Below, piece by piece: positions 7,815 to 17,518 of a stretch of 64,000 nucleotides of DNA. Within the stretch, counting starts at the first letter, position 1. Every line of letters starts with the position of its first letter. This DNA is from Prostheceraeus crozeri (taxonomy: Eukaryota; Platyhelminthes; Polycladida; Euryleptidae): the NCBI GenBank assembly GCA_907163375.1, contig CAJQUW010011049.1, positions 239,797-303,796 on the forward strand. The letters run 5' to 3'. Below the pieces are notes generated by a model, which saw only the letters and a list, made by a program, of their open reading frames with translations, did not search any database and had not been told where the DNA came from. Made by a program: the position numbers and the translations under genes.

Positions 7815-10800
7815 ATGGAAAATACCAAGTTTTATTATGTCTTATGTAAAAAAAAGTTGCAAACAAAAAGAAGTTATCAATCTCATTTAAATAGTAAATT
7901 GCATTTACAAAATGTAGTTCGAGTTGATGAAGGAAATATATTAAAATTAAATAATTATATAAACTATCTAGAAACATTACCTACTGATATAAAAGTTAAA
8001 AAAATGTTTGATGATTATTCACATTCGGAATATAAAAAAGCTTTTAATAGTGAAGATGAGACCCTACCAGATGGAAGATATTTATTTAGCGATACTGATG
8101 AATTTAACGAAATAGATGAATTTGATGAAGCCGTAACAGATATAAAATATTTATTTAATGAATCTGTTGAACATAATGAAACCGATGAAACTTTTTATAA
8201 TGTATTAACAAACTTTTTCAAAATATTTAAGAAATCTTTCAAATGTTATATGAATGTAGAAGTACTTCATACAAAAAATGGACCTGATGGAATTCCTGAA
8301 AAAATAATACAAGGACATTTTACAAATTCACAAGAAATTCATAATGTAAATGATATACAACCCATATTTGAACAAATGATACTTAAATTAGAAAATTGTA
8401 TAATTGAAGCCCAGTTACGTGAATCTGGTTGGAGATTTGTTAAAATACTATCTAAGAAAATAGTAATTGATAAATATAAAAATAATACTGGTGGTAGTTA
8501 TGTTCCTTTACCTTTCAGTTCACCACAAATAATCAACATAAAAAATGAAGATGATTATTGTTTTCTGTGAAGTATTATAGCACATTTACATCCTGCAGAA
8601 TATCATAAAGAAAGACTAAGTCATTATGACAAAAAAGAATATATAAATGAATTTGATCTCTCTGATGGCTTACATGAATTTCCATATGATTATAATAGGT
8701 TAATTAAGTTTCATAAAAAGAATAAAAATTTAATAGAAGTAAATGTTTTTGAATTAAATGTGAATTATGTTTCTATTGGTAATATTACTCCATTTTACTC
8801 AGATTCAAAAAAATTTTATTTGAATAATAAAAATTTATGTCAATCAGAAATAGTATATAATGATAGAGAAATTACATGCATCATAATATTTTTTGCCAAG
8901 GAAATATAATATGTACTGAAAAATTTGAAATTATAAAAACACTATCACCAATAATGATTAATCATAATAATTATAAAGGACGTAATTATAATTATGATTA
9001 TGATTTCGATTATTTATCTTTATCTTTAGAATATCAACAAAAATTAGAAAATTTAAATGAAAGTTTACAAAAATGTAAAACAGATTATCAACAACAAACA
9101 AAAATATTAGTACAAGAATATGGCCATAAATATCAAAATAAGATAGAAACGATTCAAAAATTAAATGAAGAAAATAATGAAGAAAATGAAACCAATCAAA
9201 AAATAAATGAATGTTTAAAAAAATGTCAACAACAATATAAAGAACAATATGATAAAGAATATGAACAACAGCTACAAAAATTAAATCAAAATTTTCATCG
9301 AAATACATTTAATCTTCAAAAGAAATTGATGAAACACATGAAATATATCAAGATAAATTTGAAAAATTAGAACAGACAAAACAACCAGCACAAGCGAATA
9401 TATTATATTATCAGGGACATTTTATATTGTGTAAACATGTTTCTATATTTACAAAAACTTCAGATAATGCTAATTTTCCCTGTCTCCAATGTATGACGAG
9501 CTTTAGAACTAAAGAAGAAATGAATAGACATTTGGAGAATTGCCAACAAAATGAAGCAGTTGAAAATACTTTTCCTAAAGATGATTATTTAATATATACT
9601 AGACATTATTTGAAAAATAAAGTACCCTTTACTATTTATTGTGATTTTGAAGCATATAATGTTAATATGAAACAAAAGCACGGGACATCGGAGATGTCTT
9701 CCAGGGCTTCGCCCGATTCTGAAAATGATAATTCTGAAAAAAGTGCACCTGAACAAAGTAAAGAAAAATATTTATTTGAACAAAAACCATTATGTTGGGG
9801 AATGTACATTCATTCAAATTATCCTGAATTATTTAAATCAGAATATTATCAATACTATGGTGAAGATAGTTCAGAAATGTTTACAAAGAAAGTAGAAGAA
9901 TCACAAAATTATTTTTCACAATTGCTTGAAACAAATATACCAATGCTTCCATTAACGGATGAAGAAAAAATTAATTTTGTTAATGAAACAAATTGTTATT
10001 ACTGTGGAAAAGAATTTACAAAAAATTATAAAAATGGCAAAGATAGATATCTTGACAAAGTAAAAGATCATGATCATCTAAATGGATTATATAGAGGTGC
10101 AGCACATAATTCTTGTAATCTTAATGCTAATAAATTTAAATATAACTTTGTTCCTCTATATTTCTACAATGGTTCTAAATATGATTTCCATCTAGTAATG
10201 AAAGATTTATTTTCATCTGAAAAATTACAACAACAACAAATAAATGTACTATGTAAACAAGAAGAAGAATATTTTTCAATGCAATTAGGTTGTATTAGAA
10301 TTTTAGATGCATTTAGATTTTTTACTCCTTATTCATTAGATGTTATGGGAAAAACTTTGAAATCTGAACAATGTAAAATATTAAATAAATATAATCTAAA
10401 ACCTTTAAAAGGAATATTTCCGTATGAGTACATAACTGGAGATTTTAATTCTGTGAATAAAATTATGGAAGAAAAACAACTTCCTCCAATAAATAAATTT
10501 AAATCAACATTAAAACAATCACAATTATCTGAAGAAGATTATGCAGAAGCTGAAAAAAATTGGAGAGAGTTAAATTGTAAAACAATGTATGATTATACAA
10601 TGAAATATCTTCAGATAGATGTATTAATACTAGCTGATCTTTTTGAAAACTTTCGTGATATGTGTTTAGAATATTACGGAATAGAACCATGTTATTGTTA
10701 TTATAGATCCACCAGGTTTAACATGGTTAGCAGGATTAAAACATACAAATGTTAAACTTAAACATTATAAAGAAAATACATATGATAAATTATTATTTTT

Positions 10801-12232
10801 TGAATCTGGAATTAGAGGTGGAGTTTCATCAGTTTTAGGTAATCGTTATGTACAGTGTTACAATAAAAAAGTAAATCCTGATGATTATGGAATAATGAAA
10901 CCTTTATCTCCAGAAGAAAGCGATCAGTTTATAAAATTGTTTAATCAAAATATAGAAGGACTTATATCAAATGAAGATAGTCAAGCAGCAGTTGATGAAA
11001 TCATGAGAGAAAACTATTTGTTATATTATGATTTTAATAGCTTATATTCTTCTTGCATGATACAAGAATTACCAACAGGTGAGATGGAATGGTGTAATAT
11101 TCTTGATTATCAAAATACATATGATGGAAATTATAATCATGGTTATATATATGAAGTTGATTTAGTATATCCTGATGAAATAAAAGATAAAACAAAATAT
11201 TTTCCTTTCTGTCCCGAAAACAAAATTCCCAATATAGAAGACTTTTCAGATTATCAAAAATCTATAATTCCTAAGAAATACAGACCAACAAAAAAACTTA
11301 TGTTAACACAAAGTAATAAAAGAAAGTATGTTGTTGAAGGAAGAATGCTAGATTGGTATTTAGAACATGGAATGATTCTCACCAAAATACATCGAAAACT
11401 ATTTTATCAAAAATCTAAATGGTTAAAAAATTATATAGAGTTCAATATTGAAAAACGTAAAATAGCTAAAAGAAATAAAGATGATTTTGGAAACGTGTTC
11501 TTCAAATTAATGAATAATGCATTTTATGGTAAGACTTTAGAAAATGTGCGTAATAGACAAAATATTGAAATAGTTTATGATAAAGATAGGTTTCAAAATT
11601 TAACAAGGAAACCTACATATAAAAGAACTACTAGATTTAGTGATGAACTATGTGCTGTACATTTACGTCGAATCAGCGTAAAACATGATAAGTTTAATTT
11701 TATTGGATTCACTATATTAGAATTAGCTAAACTATTTATGTATAGATTTATATATGATTATTTAGCACCTGCTTATGGCAAAAACTATAAATTACACTTT
11801 ACAGATACGGATTCCGTTTTCTTAGAATTAACAATACCGTATAATTCTACACTTGTTAAAGAAATAGATAAAATAAAAGATATCATTCATCCTTCTGATT
11901 TATGTAAAGTAAAAGATGAATTAGAAGGAAATGAAGATTTCATAACAGAAGCTATATTTTTAAAATCTAAATGTTACTGTTATGATACAACTAATAATAT
12001 TAAAACACATAAAACATTAAAAGGAATTTCAAAGGCATCAGTGGCTAATCAAATAACATTTCAAGATTATAAAAATGCATTATTTAATAATGAAATAAAA
12101 ACAGCATGTAATCATAGACTTAATTCAAAGAAACATAAAATGTATTTAAAAGAAGAACATAAATTAGCATTAGATCCATTTGATGATAAAAGAAAGATTT
12201 GGCCTGATGGAATAACTACTGAACCTTTTTAA
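7815..12232 (+). pseudogene. protein-primed family B DNA polymerase, broken in several places
   Basis: Segments in three frames form one Polinton-type PolB of about 1,470 codons, which would copy the linear genome from a protein primer. The N-terminus has a U1-like zinc finger in which the first Cys is Tyr. A TGA lies at 8568-8570. A Gln/Glu/Asn-rich coiled coil (about 9000-9330) precedes a C2H2 finger (CLQCMTSFRTKEEMNRH). The exonuclease motif I is YCDFEAYN, a DHDHLNGLYRGAAHNSCN block follows, and the exo III-like Asp is in YLQIDVLILAD. Polymerase motifs are DFNSLYSS (A), KLMNNAFYGKT (B) and FTDTDSV (C). Frame changes fall at about 8870-8900, 9310-9330 and 10690-10706. A double-hairpin element is translated in frame between exonuclease motifs (9684-9714). 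The TAA is at 12230-12232. Confidence 0.9.
9684..9714. repeat. double-hairpin element g (in frame, inside the polymerase gene)
   Basis: GACATC-GGA-GATGTC (9684-9698) is followed by GGGC-TTC-GCCC (9704-9714). It is read in frame just after exonuclease motif I, in a Ser/Glu-rich loop. Confidence 0.8.
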
Positions 12233-12242
12233 AGTTTATTTA

Positions 12243-12385
12243 TTATTATTTAAATCCGTCTAGAAAAAATTTTTTATTATTTAAATCAGTCTAGAAAAAA
12301 ATTTTTATTATTTAAATCAGTCTAGAATAAAAATTTTATTATTTATTACTCAGTATAAAAATTTTATTATTTATTACTTAGTAAA
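12243..12385. repeat. AT-rich tandem repeats between convergent polymerase and ATPase genes
   Basis: About four to five degenerate units of 28-36 bp share TTATTATTTAAATC-GTCTAG followed by an A/T run. They fill the gap between the two convergent genes and may act in transcript ending. Confidence 0.7.
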
Positions 12386-12397
12386 CAAATCTTCTAT

Positions 12398-12420
12398 CGA
12401 CTTTCAGTCGGGGCGAAGCC
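12398..12420. repeat. double-hairpin element h (overlaps the ATPase stop)
   Basis: CGACT-TTC-AGTCG (12398-12410) is followed by GGC-GAA-GCC (12412-12420). The last base is the first base of the ATPase stop triplet on the opposite strand (12420-12422). Confidence 0.8.
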
Positions 12421-13186
12421 TAGTCAGAGAACAATTGTTCGATAACTTTATCATGAATTTTTTTATCAATATTAAATGTGATAAATCCATAATCTTTTGA
12501 CCAAGCATTGTTACACGATTGTTTAAATTCATCTTTATTTCTTACACATAAATCTCTTAACAAATCACTTAAGTTTCTTGCATTTATTTCAAATAGTATA
12601 AATATATTTGCATTCTTTCTAATAACACTTCCATCTAATGAATACATACTTTGTGTTAAATAAAATACACTACAGTTATTATGTCCACCTCTTGTGAAAT
12701 AATTTCTCTGAACTGACTGATTTTTATCATTAACACAATCATCAAAAATTACACAATGTTTCATTGTTTTATCTAGTTTACTAGGATCTTGCATATTACC
12801 ACTATCATCTATTAATTGTATCTTTATATGCTTATTTTTATTGGATTCTACTAACTGACTATTTTTTGCTGCTTCTTCACACCACGAACTTATTTCTTCT
12901 TCATCTTCAGATTTTTCATATTCTTTGAATAATGAAGCAATTGCTGTTTTTTAAGATTATTTTCAAATCCATATTTTAAAAATTGATAGACGGGTTGTTC
13001 TGCTGTTGTTGTATAAATTATAAGATTGTTATAATCCAAAAAATTTGGAGTCGTTAAAATTTTAAATAATAGATACGTTTTACCACATCCTGATCTTCCG
13101 CAAATAACTGACAAAACTTTATTAGATAAATTTGGATGATGATTAAATTTAAGTTTTTTTATATTTAATGGTAGTACTTCACTCAT
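12420..13186 (-). pseudogene. FtsK/A32-type genome-packaging ATPase, frame-broken
   Basis: The first segment (12890-13186) has a Walker A motif GRSGCGKT at residues 30-37. The second (12420-12794) has Walker B HCVIFDDC and the conserved RGGHNNCSVFYLTQS sensor region. Together they form the usual packaging ATPase of about 250 residues that drives DNA into capsids. The frame changes in the -1 direction at a run of six T on the plus strand near 12945-12951; the middle of the protein, including a short acidic helix, is readable only in the second frame. The ATG at 13186 follows the shared AT leader. The TAG overlaps double-hairpin element h. Confidence 0.85.
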
Positions 13187-13205
13187 TTTTTAATAAAAAA
13201 ATTTT
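13187..13205 (-). promoter_or_regulatory. shared AT leader upstream of the ATPase gene
   Basis: The bases before the ATG read AAAATTTTTTTATTAAAAA on the minus strand and match those before the gene at 3073 apart from one extra A. Similar but looser leaders precede 749 and 4539. Confidence 0.5.
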
Positions 13206-13250
13206 ATTTTAAAAGAAGAAGAAGAAAATTAAACTTCTCTAGCTTCGCGT

Positions 13251-13376
13251 GGGAGTTTATACCTCCCGAACGGGAGTTTATACCTCTCGAACGGGAGTTT
13301 ATACCTCCCGAACGGGAGTTTATACCTCTCGAACGGGAGTTTATACCTCTCGAACGGAAGTTTATACCTCCCGAAC
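13251..13376. repeat. six tandem copies of a 21-bp palindromic unit
   Basis: Unit GGGAGTTTATACCTCCCGAAC repeats six times with single-base changes (some units end CTCTCGAAC; the last starts GGAAG). In the units that keep CTCCC, GGGAG pairs with CTCCC around a TTTATAC loop; it also pairs across the junction around GAAC. The stop codon of the penton gene (13362-13364) is in the last unit. The plus frame is open (GVYTSRT repeats) but there is no sign that it is a gene. Confidence 0.9.
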
Positions 13377-14150
13377 CAAAAGATCTATCATAATCTCTTC
13401 ACCTCCAAAATTTATTTCTTGTCCTTTTTCATCAGTGATTCTAATGCCAATGTTGTTAATAGTTTTTCTTGTAATAGGGAAATATATTAATGTTTGTGGA
13501 ATTACATTTAATCTATAACCAATGGGTACAGTAAAAGCTGGAAAACTGAATATTAAATTTGACAATTTACCATTTATATATCCTCCTTCAATAATGTCAC
13601 AATGTACAACAATTGAATTTATTTCAGTTATTTTTGGAATCTTCTCACCTAAATGATAACCTTGACTATAGGTTTGTTTATTAAATCCTAATAGCTTTGA
13701 CAATGATCTATCATGATTAAAATCAACTTGATGATTTTCGTCTAAAGTAAGAGAAAATTTATTAACTGCCGGTTCAACTGCGAAATGTAATTGTTTCTTA
13801 TCTTTAAATGGTATACCTAAATGTCTCTTAATTTCATTTGATATTGATTCAACTTCGTAAGAACCAGGAAGAAAAGTTTGTATTTTCCATGTTTTGCCTT
13901 TATCAGTAGAATATCTAAATTGGTCATTCACATCTTTGATAACATTTTGAATAGTGTTAAATGTGGAGAAACTAGTCAATGCAATTTGATAATTTTTATT
14001 TTGTTCGAAATGTAGAATGGGTTCTAAATTACAAGTGTGTGATGAAGTAGTTGTTATGATTTTTAACGTCGTACTAAATTTTGATGAACCCAAAATCTCT
14101 GTTAGATTTTCTAAATGATTATTAATTTTGTCTAAATCTGCTGAACACAT
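13362..14150 (-). CDS. penton-like (single jelly-roll) minor capsid protein
   Basis: The 262-residue product is intact and matches the Polinton/adintovirus penton pattern: LTSFSTFNTIQNV near residue 60, LPGSYEVESISNEIK, RSLSKLLGF, then a conserved C-terminal half with NSIVVHCDIIEGGYING, IGYRLNVIPQTLIYFP and NIGIRITDEKGQEINFGGE. This protein forms the capsid vertices. The ATG at 14150 follows a run of A. The final residues and TAA are supplied by the 21-bp repeat array. It is one of few core genes here without a visible break. Confidence 0.85.
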   Translation of the reverse strand: MCSADLDKINNHLENLTEILGSSKFSTTLKIITTTSSHTCNLEPILHFEQNKNYQIALTSFSTFNTIQNVIKDVNDQFRYSTDKGKTWKIQTFLPGSYEVESISNEIKRHLGIPFKDKKQLHFAVEPAVNKFSLTLDENHQVDFNHDRSLSKLLGFNKQTYSQGYHLGEKIPKITEINSIVVHCDIIEGGYINGKLSNLIFSFPAFTVPIGYRLNVIPQTLIYFPITRKTINNIGIRITDEKGQEINFGGEEIMIDLLVREV

Positions 14151-14192
14151 TTTTTAGTTAAAATTTTGAATAAATATTTTTTTATAAAAAAA

Positions 14193-15011
14193 TTAAAAAA
14201 AACAACATATTTCAGCTACACTTTTATAATCCTCTTCATTTAGAATCTTCTTTTCTAACAGTCTTTTTAATATAGCATGAATTTCATTGAAACTAGAATT
14301 ATGTCCTTCTTTTATTGCCGATATTAAAATATTTAATCTATTTAGTAATTCTTGTGGATCATCTGGTAAAAATACAGTTGTTTCAGTTTTAAAACCTTTT
14401 CATACTTTAACTCCTGTTGATAATAAATTTTCTAATTGTTTATAACGTCTAAGAGATTTTACTGCACCAACTCTATCTAACATAGCTTTATATTTTATGA
14501 GATCTTCTACAGCATAATTATTTAAATCTGCTCCTCTTAAAAGATCAACAAAATTTCTATCTAAATTAAAAGGAGATTTATCTGGTGAAAAAATTAAACC
14601 TCGAAAATGTTGTGGAAATATTTCTTTTTGTCCGAGATAAAATCTAGGTATTGTTTTTCCATCTATAAATGAGATAGAATGTTCAAATTGCATAGATTTT
14701 GGTAATTTCTTATTAATGTTTGATTCTAGTAATCCATAGTCATCTAATATAGTTTTGTGCTCTGGATCTGTTATATCAATTTGTTTATCATTATTTGTAA
14801 GTTCTTTTTCAAGAGTTTTAAATGGTTTCATAGTTTTTTCAAAATCAGTTTTTACTTGCTCGGTTTGCTGCATTTTTTCAAACATATCAGATTGAATACC
14901 AGCTTTTATCATTCTATGTTGAAGATCATTTTCTTTCATAATATTTCTTTGTTTTATTAACTCTTCTAATTGTTTTATTCTTTTAAAATTATCAGCTCTA
15001 ATTTTATCCAT
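14193..15011 (-). pseudogene. conserved Polinton-associated protein of unknown function, with internal TGA
   Basis: I know this type only as an uncharacterised protein found with such elements and in animal genomes. From the ATG at 15011 it has a basic/Glu helical N-terminus (about 1-70), then a conserved block with FIDGKTIPRFYLGQKEIFP, GLIFSPDKSPFNLD and LKRYKQL-like sequence. A TGA at 14400-14402 interrupts it; the same frame continues for about 68 codons with TVFLPDDPQELLNRLNIL and a helical tail before TAA at 14193. The downstream part fits the same protein, so the stop is probably premature. An in-frame start at 15077 is possible but lacks the usual leader. Confidence 0.65.
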
Positions 15012-15132
15012 TTTTAAAATATAATATTTGAATTTTGTGGTAACATTGGAATACAACAAAAACATTTTACTGAACAAATTATTTTTTTATTGCTTTGTTG
15101 TCTGACATCTTTTCGTTTAAAGTTTTCTCGTT

Positions 15133-15810
15133 TTAAGTTTTGTTTAATAAAGTTTTGCTTAAATTTTCGCTTAAAGTTTTTAGCTCTTCTAAAAAAATTT
15201 TGTCATTTTCTTCATTAGAAATTTTACCATCACTCGAAATTTTGCCATGCTGTTTATTCTTATCATCAACTTTTTCTGACTGTAATTGAAATGATATTTG
15301 ATTTACTTCATTAGCTATTTGATCAAATTTTTCAATCTCATCTAACGTAATAACATTATCATCACATACTCTTTGAAAGTAGTAATGTAGTTTATCATAG
15401 ACTTCTTTAATATGTAAATGCTTAGTTTTTAATGATTTTCGTTTCTTAGTTATTAAAGATTTATCTAACATTGTAACAAGTGAAGTTGCAAAAACACCCG
15501 TACCTGTTAAAGCTGTAGCAACTACTGGAATTACTAAAACACCTGAAGATATAACAATTGTTAAAGCACCTAAACTTATTGTTAAGAATATGCCAATTCC
15601 TTGTGTTACATTCTTAACTTTAGTCCATCTCTTTCTTAACTTTTTATAATGCTCTAATCTTAATAATAATTGAGAATCCTTAACTTTCATATAACGTACT
15701 CTATCTTTGTGTTTTTCTTTATTCAATTCACTTATTTTTAACTGAGATAACGAAGGATATATTCTTGCGGTTTCTTCCACTTTTGTTTCATCCACTTTTG
15801 TTTCTTCCAT
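15133..15810 (-). CDS. hypothetical membrane protein with hydrophobic hairpin
   Basis: No family recognised. From the ATG at 15810 the 225-residue product has an acidic repeat (KVDETKVEET), a basic helical part, two adjacent hydrophobic segments at about 70-108 (IGIFLTISLGALTIVISS, then VLVIPVVATALTGTGVFA), a basic patch and a charged helical tail with a short repeat (HGKISSDGKISNEE). It may insert in a membrane as a hairpin. It is the last gene before the right-end repeats. Confidence 0.55.
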   Translation of the reverse strand: MEETKVDETKVEETARIYPSLSQLKISELNKEKHKDRVRYMKVKDSQLLLRLEHYKKLRKRWTKVKNVTQGIGIFLTISLGALTIVISSGVLVIPVVATALTGTGVFATSLVTMLDKSLITKKRKSLKTKHLHIKEVYDKLHYYFQRVCDDNVITLDEIEKFDQIANEVNQISFQLQSEKVDDKNKQHGKISSDGKISNEENDKIFLEELKTLSENLSKTLLNKT

Positions 15811-15905
15811 TTTTAAAGAAATATTATTAGTCACATGTTATATTTTAAAAACCTGAAAGATGGATAAAATTCATGAATTTGAAATTCTCAACTTCTATGA
15901 TTTTC

Positions 15906-16397
15906 GGTGTCCTGGAACGGTCATGATTTTCAAGGTAAAAATTGTAATTCTCAAATTTTCAGATTCTTAACTTTTCTGATTTTTGGTGTCCTGGAACGGT
16001 CATGATTTTGGGGGTGAAAATTGTAATTCTCAAATTTGAGATTTTGAAAAATTTGAAAAATTGGTATTTTTAAAAACGGTTTTTTTTCTTCATAACCTGA
16101 AAAATGACCAAAATTCATGAATTTACACCATTTAAAAAGTACCATTTTTTGAAAAATCGGTATCTTTAAAAACGACTAAATTCATGAATTTAGGTCTTAA
16201 AAACCTGAAAAAGGGACAAAAAAATTCATGAATTTAGACCGTTTTTAAAGATACTATTTTTTGAATTTTATGGTGTCCTGGAACGGTCTAAATTCATGAA
16301 TTTAGGTCTTAAAAACCTGAAAAAGGGACAAAATTCATGAATTTAGACCGTTTTTAAAGATACTAGTTTTTGAATTTTATGGTGTCCTGGAACGGTC
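15906..16397. repeat. right subterminal repeat region of the viral element
   Basis: A 17-bp word GGTGTCCTGGAACGGTC occurs at 15906-15922, 15985-16001, 16272-16288 and 16381-16397. The last two close a tandem duplication (16177-16288, 112 bp; 16289-16397, 109 bp). The 18-bp palindrome CTAAATTCATGAATTTAG recurs at 16176-16193 and 16288-16305, and the shorter AATTCATGAATT at several more sites. An inverted pair built on GTATCTTTAAAAACG flanks the first unit. The element is taken to end at 16397. Confidence 0.85.
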
Positions 16398-17518
16398 TTT
16401 TGCCCATTACTCACAGCAGCCGTCCAGTTTCTATAATTTCCAACGCAGGAAATACCTGGGGCCTATTTCAATTTAAGGTGCACTACCTTAAGTGCCTTAA
16501 GGTAAGGTAGCAAAAAGGAGCTGCTTCATAGGTGGTTAAGTCTGTTTCAGTTTTAAGGTGGTTAAAAGACGAGACTTCCTTAAGGTACCTTAAGGTACTT
16601 AAGGCTTAGGTACCTTAAATTGAAATAGGCCCCTGATGTCGACGCGTTCACTTTCCTTTGGTCTTGGCTGAACTAGCTTCGCAGGTTATGAAACTTACGT
16701 TGTATTTCCTTAACATCTGTATTCAACGAAGTTGATATTGCCTGAAAGGCGTCGCTACTCTCATTGGGACCCCCTTCATAGGGACGGAGTACCTCGAGTT
16801 TTCAATGGTGCTTCAACTAATAATCTTTTAAACCCTGCATTTCTGAAAATCTAACGACAACATTTCATTGAATCATAGTACTCTATAATGGTTCGTTACT
16901 TCTGAATGAGTTAATTAAGCAATAAAGCTGATATTATAGCCATAGCTAGAAAAGACACTATTCATTGTCGTCCTTCATTGCGCCAGTCAAAGCGATAGCG
17001 AAATATTGCGCAGAAGGTTTCAATATCAATTTTTGTAACGATAGTAAATCTGTATACCGACTGATGACCAAAGTGCAAAAATTGCTGAATAAATTGGATG
17101 TCTTGTCATGAGGAAATTCTTCACTTCAAATTCGGATAGAACATCTTTTAATGGAAAGGAAATTTATCAAGAATGCTGCTGTAAAGGTTGCAGTCAATCA
17201 TGAACCGATGTCCACTGAAATGAAGAAATGAAACATGCGTCCGTCAGTCTTTAGAATTAAATACTGTAAATAGTAGTGCCGACAACAGGAGGTGATTCTT
17301 TATGTTGAAAAGTTGAGTCTCTCTATGATTAAATACAACATATGGCTGAAAGAATTTTATTATTCGATTTGAAAATGCTGTTAAATTAAATTCACTTAGC
17401 CAAAGACTTTACCAAATAGAGACACAATTCTTCAACATGAAAATTAGACAGGTTGACATATTCCCTAGTGTTTGAATGTAATTGCATCCACAAAATATTC
17501 CTTCTTTTTATAACTTAC
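16398..17518. other. host sequence between the viral element and the last visible transporter exon
   Basis: Apart from the MITE at 16456-16635 no gene is supported. No downstream SLC6 exon could be found on the minus strand here. Confidence 0.6.
16456..16635. mobile_element. hAT-like MITE, 180 bp
   Basis: Perfect inverted ends: GGGGCCTATTTCAATTTAAG at the left matches the reverse complement of the right end, which reads CTTAAATTGAAATAGGCCCC after ACC. The interior is rich in AAGGTA words. The CAGGGGCC-type end suits hAT; no clear 8-bp target duplication was seen. It begins only about 60 bp from the viral element's end. Confidence 0.8.

Larger units (their letters stand above)
1..16397. mobile_element. 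Polinton/adintovirus-like endogenous viral element (left end outside the window)
   Basis: This is an AT-rich block with the hallmark gene set of Polintons/Mavericks and adintoviruses: adenain-like protease, retroviral-type integrase, protein-primed PolB, packaging ATPase, hexon-like capsid, penton-like capsid and a PLA2 domain. Genes lie in four strand blocks: plus 749-1177, minus 1227-6129, plus 6235-12232, minus 12420-15810. The right limit is set at the last of four copies of a 17-bp repeat (16381-16397), after which composition changes to host type. No inverse copy of that repeat is visible at the left, so the left terminus lies before position 1 or is lost. Integrase, capsid, polymerase, ATPase and a 14-15 kb gene carry stops or frame changes, so the copy looks inactive unless these are sequence errors. 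Confidence 0.9.

Noticed and set aside
8958-9308. Minus-strand open frame of 116 codons
   Set aside because: Antisense shadow of the low-complexity polymerase insert.
13249-13518. Open plus-strand frame encoding GVYTSRT repeats
   Set aside because: It is the translation of a 21-bp non-coding array that overlaps the penton gene on the other strand.
1-16397. CRISPR-like array or bacterial origin for the AT-rich block
   Set aside because: The repeats are tandem without unique spacers, and the gene set is of eukaryotic viral type.
16673-16785. Short minus-strand frame resembling a MADF/SANT-type transposon protein piece (EIQRKFHNLRS)
   Set aside because: About 37 codons with only a loose resemblance; not enough to annotate.
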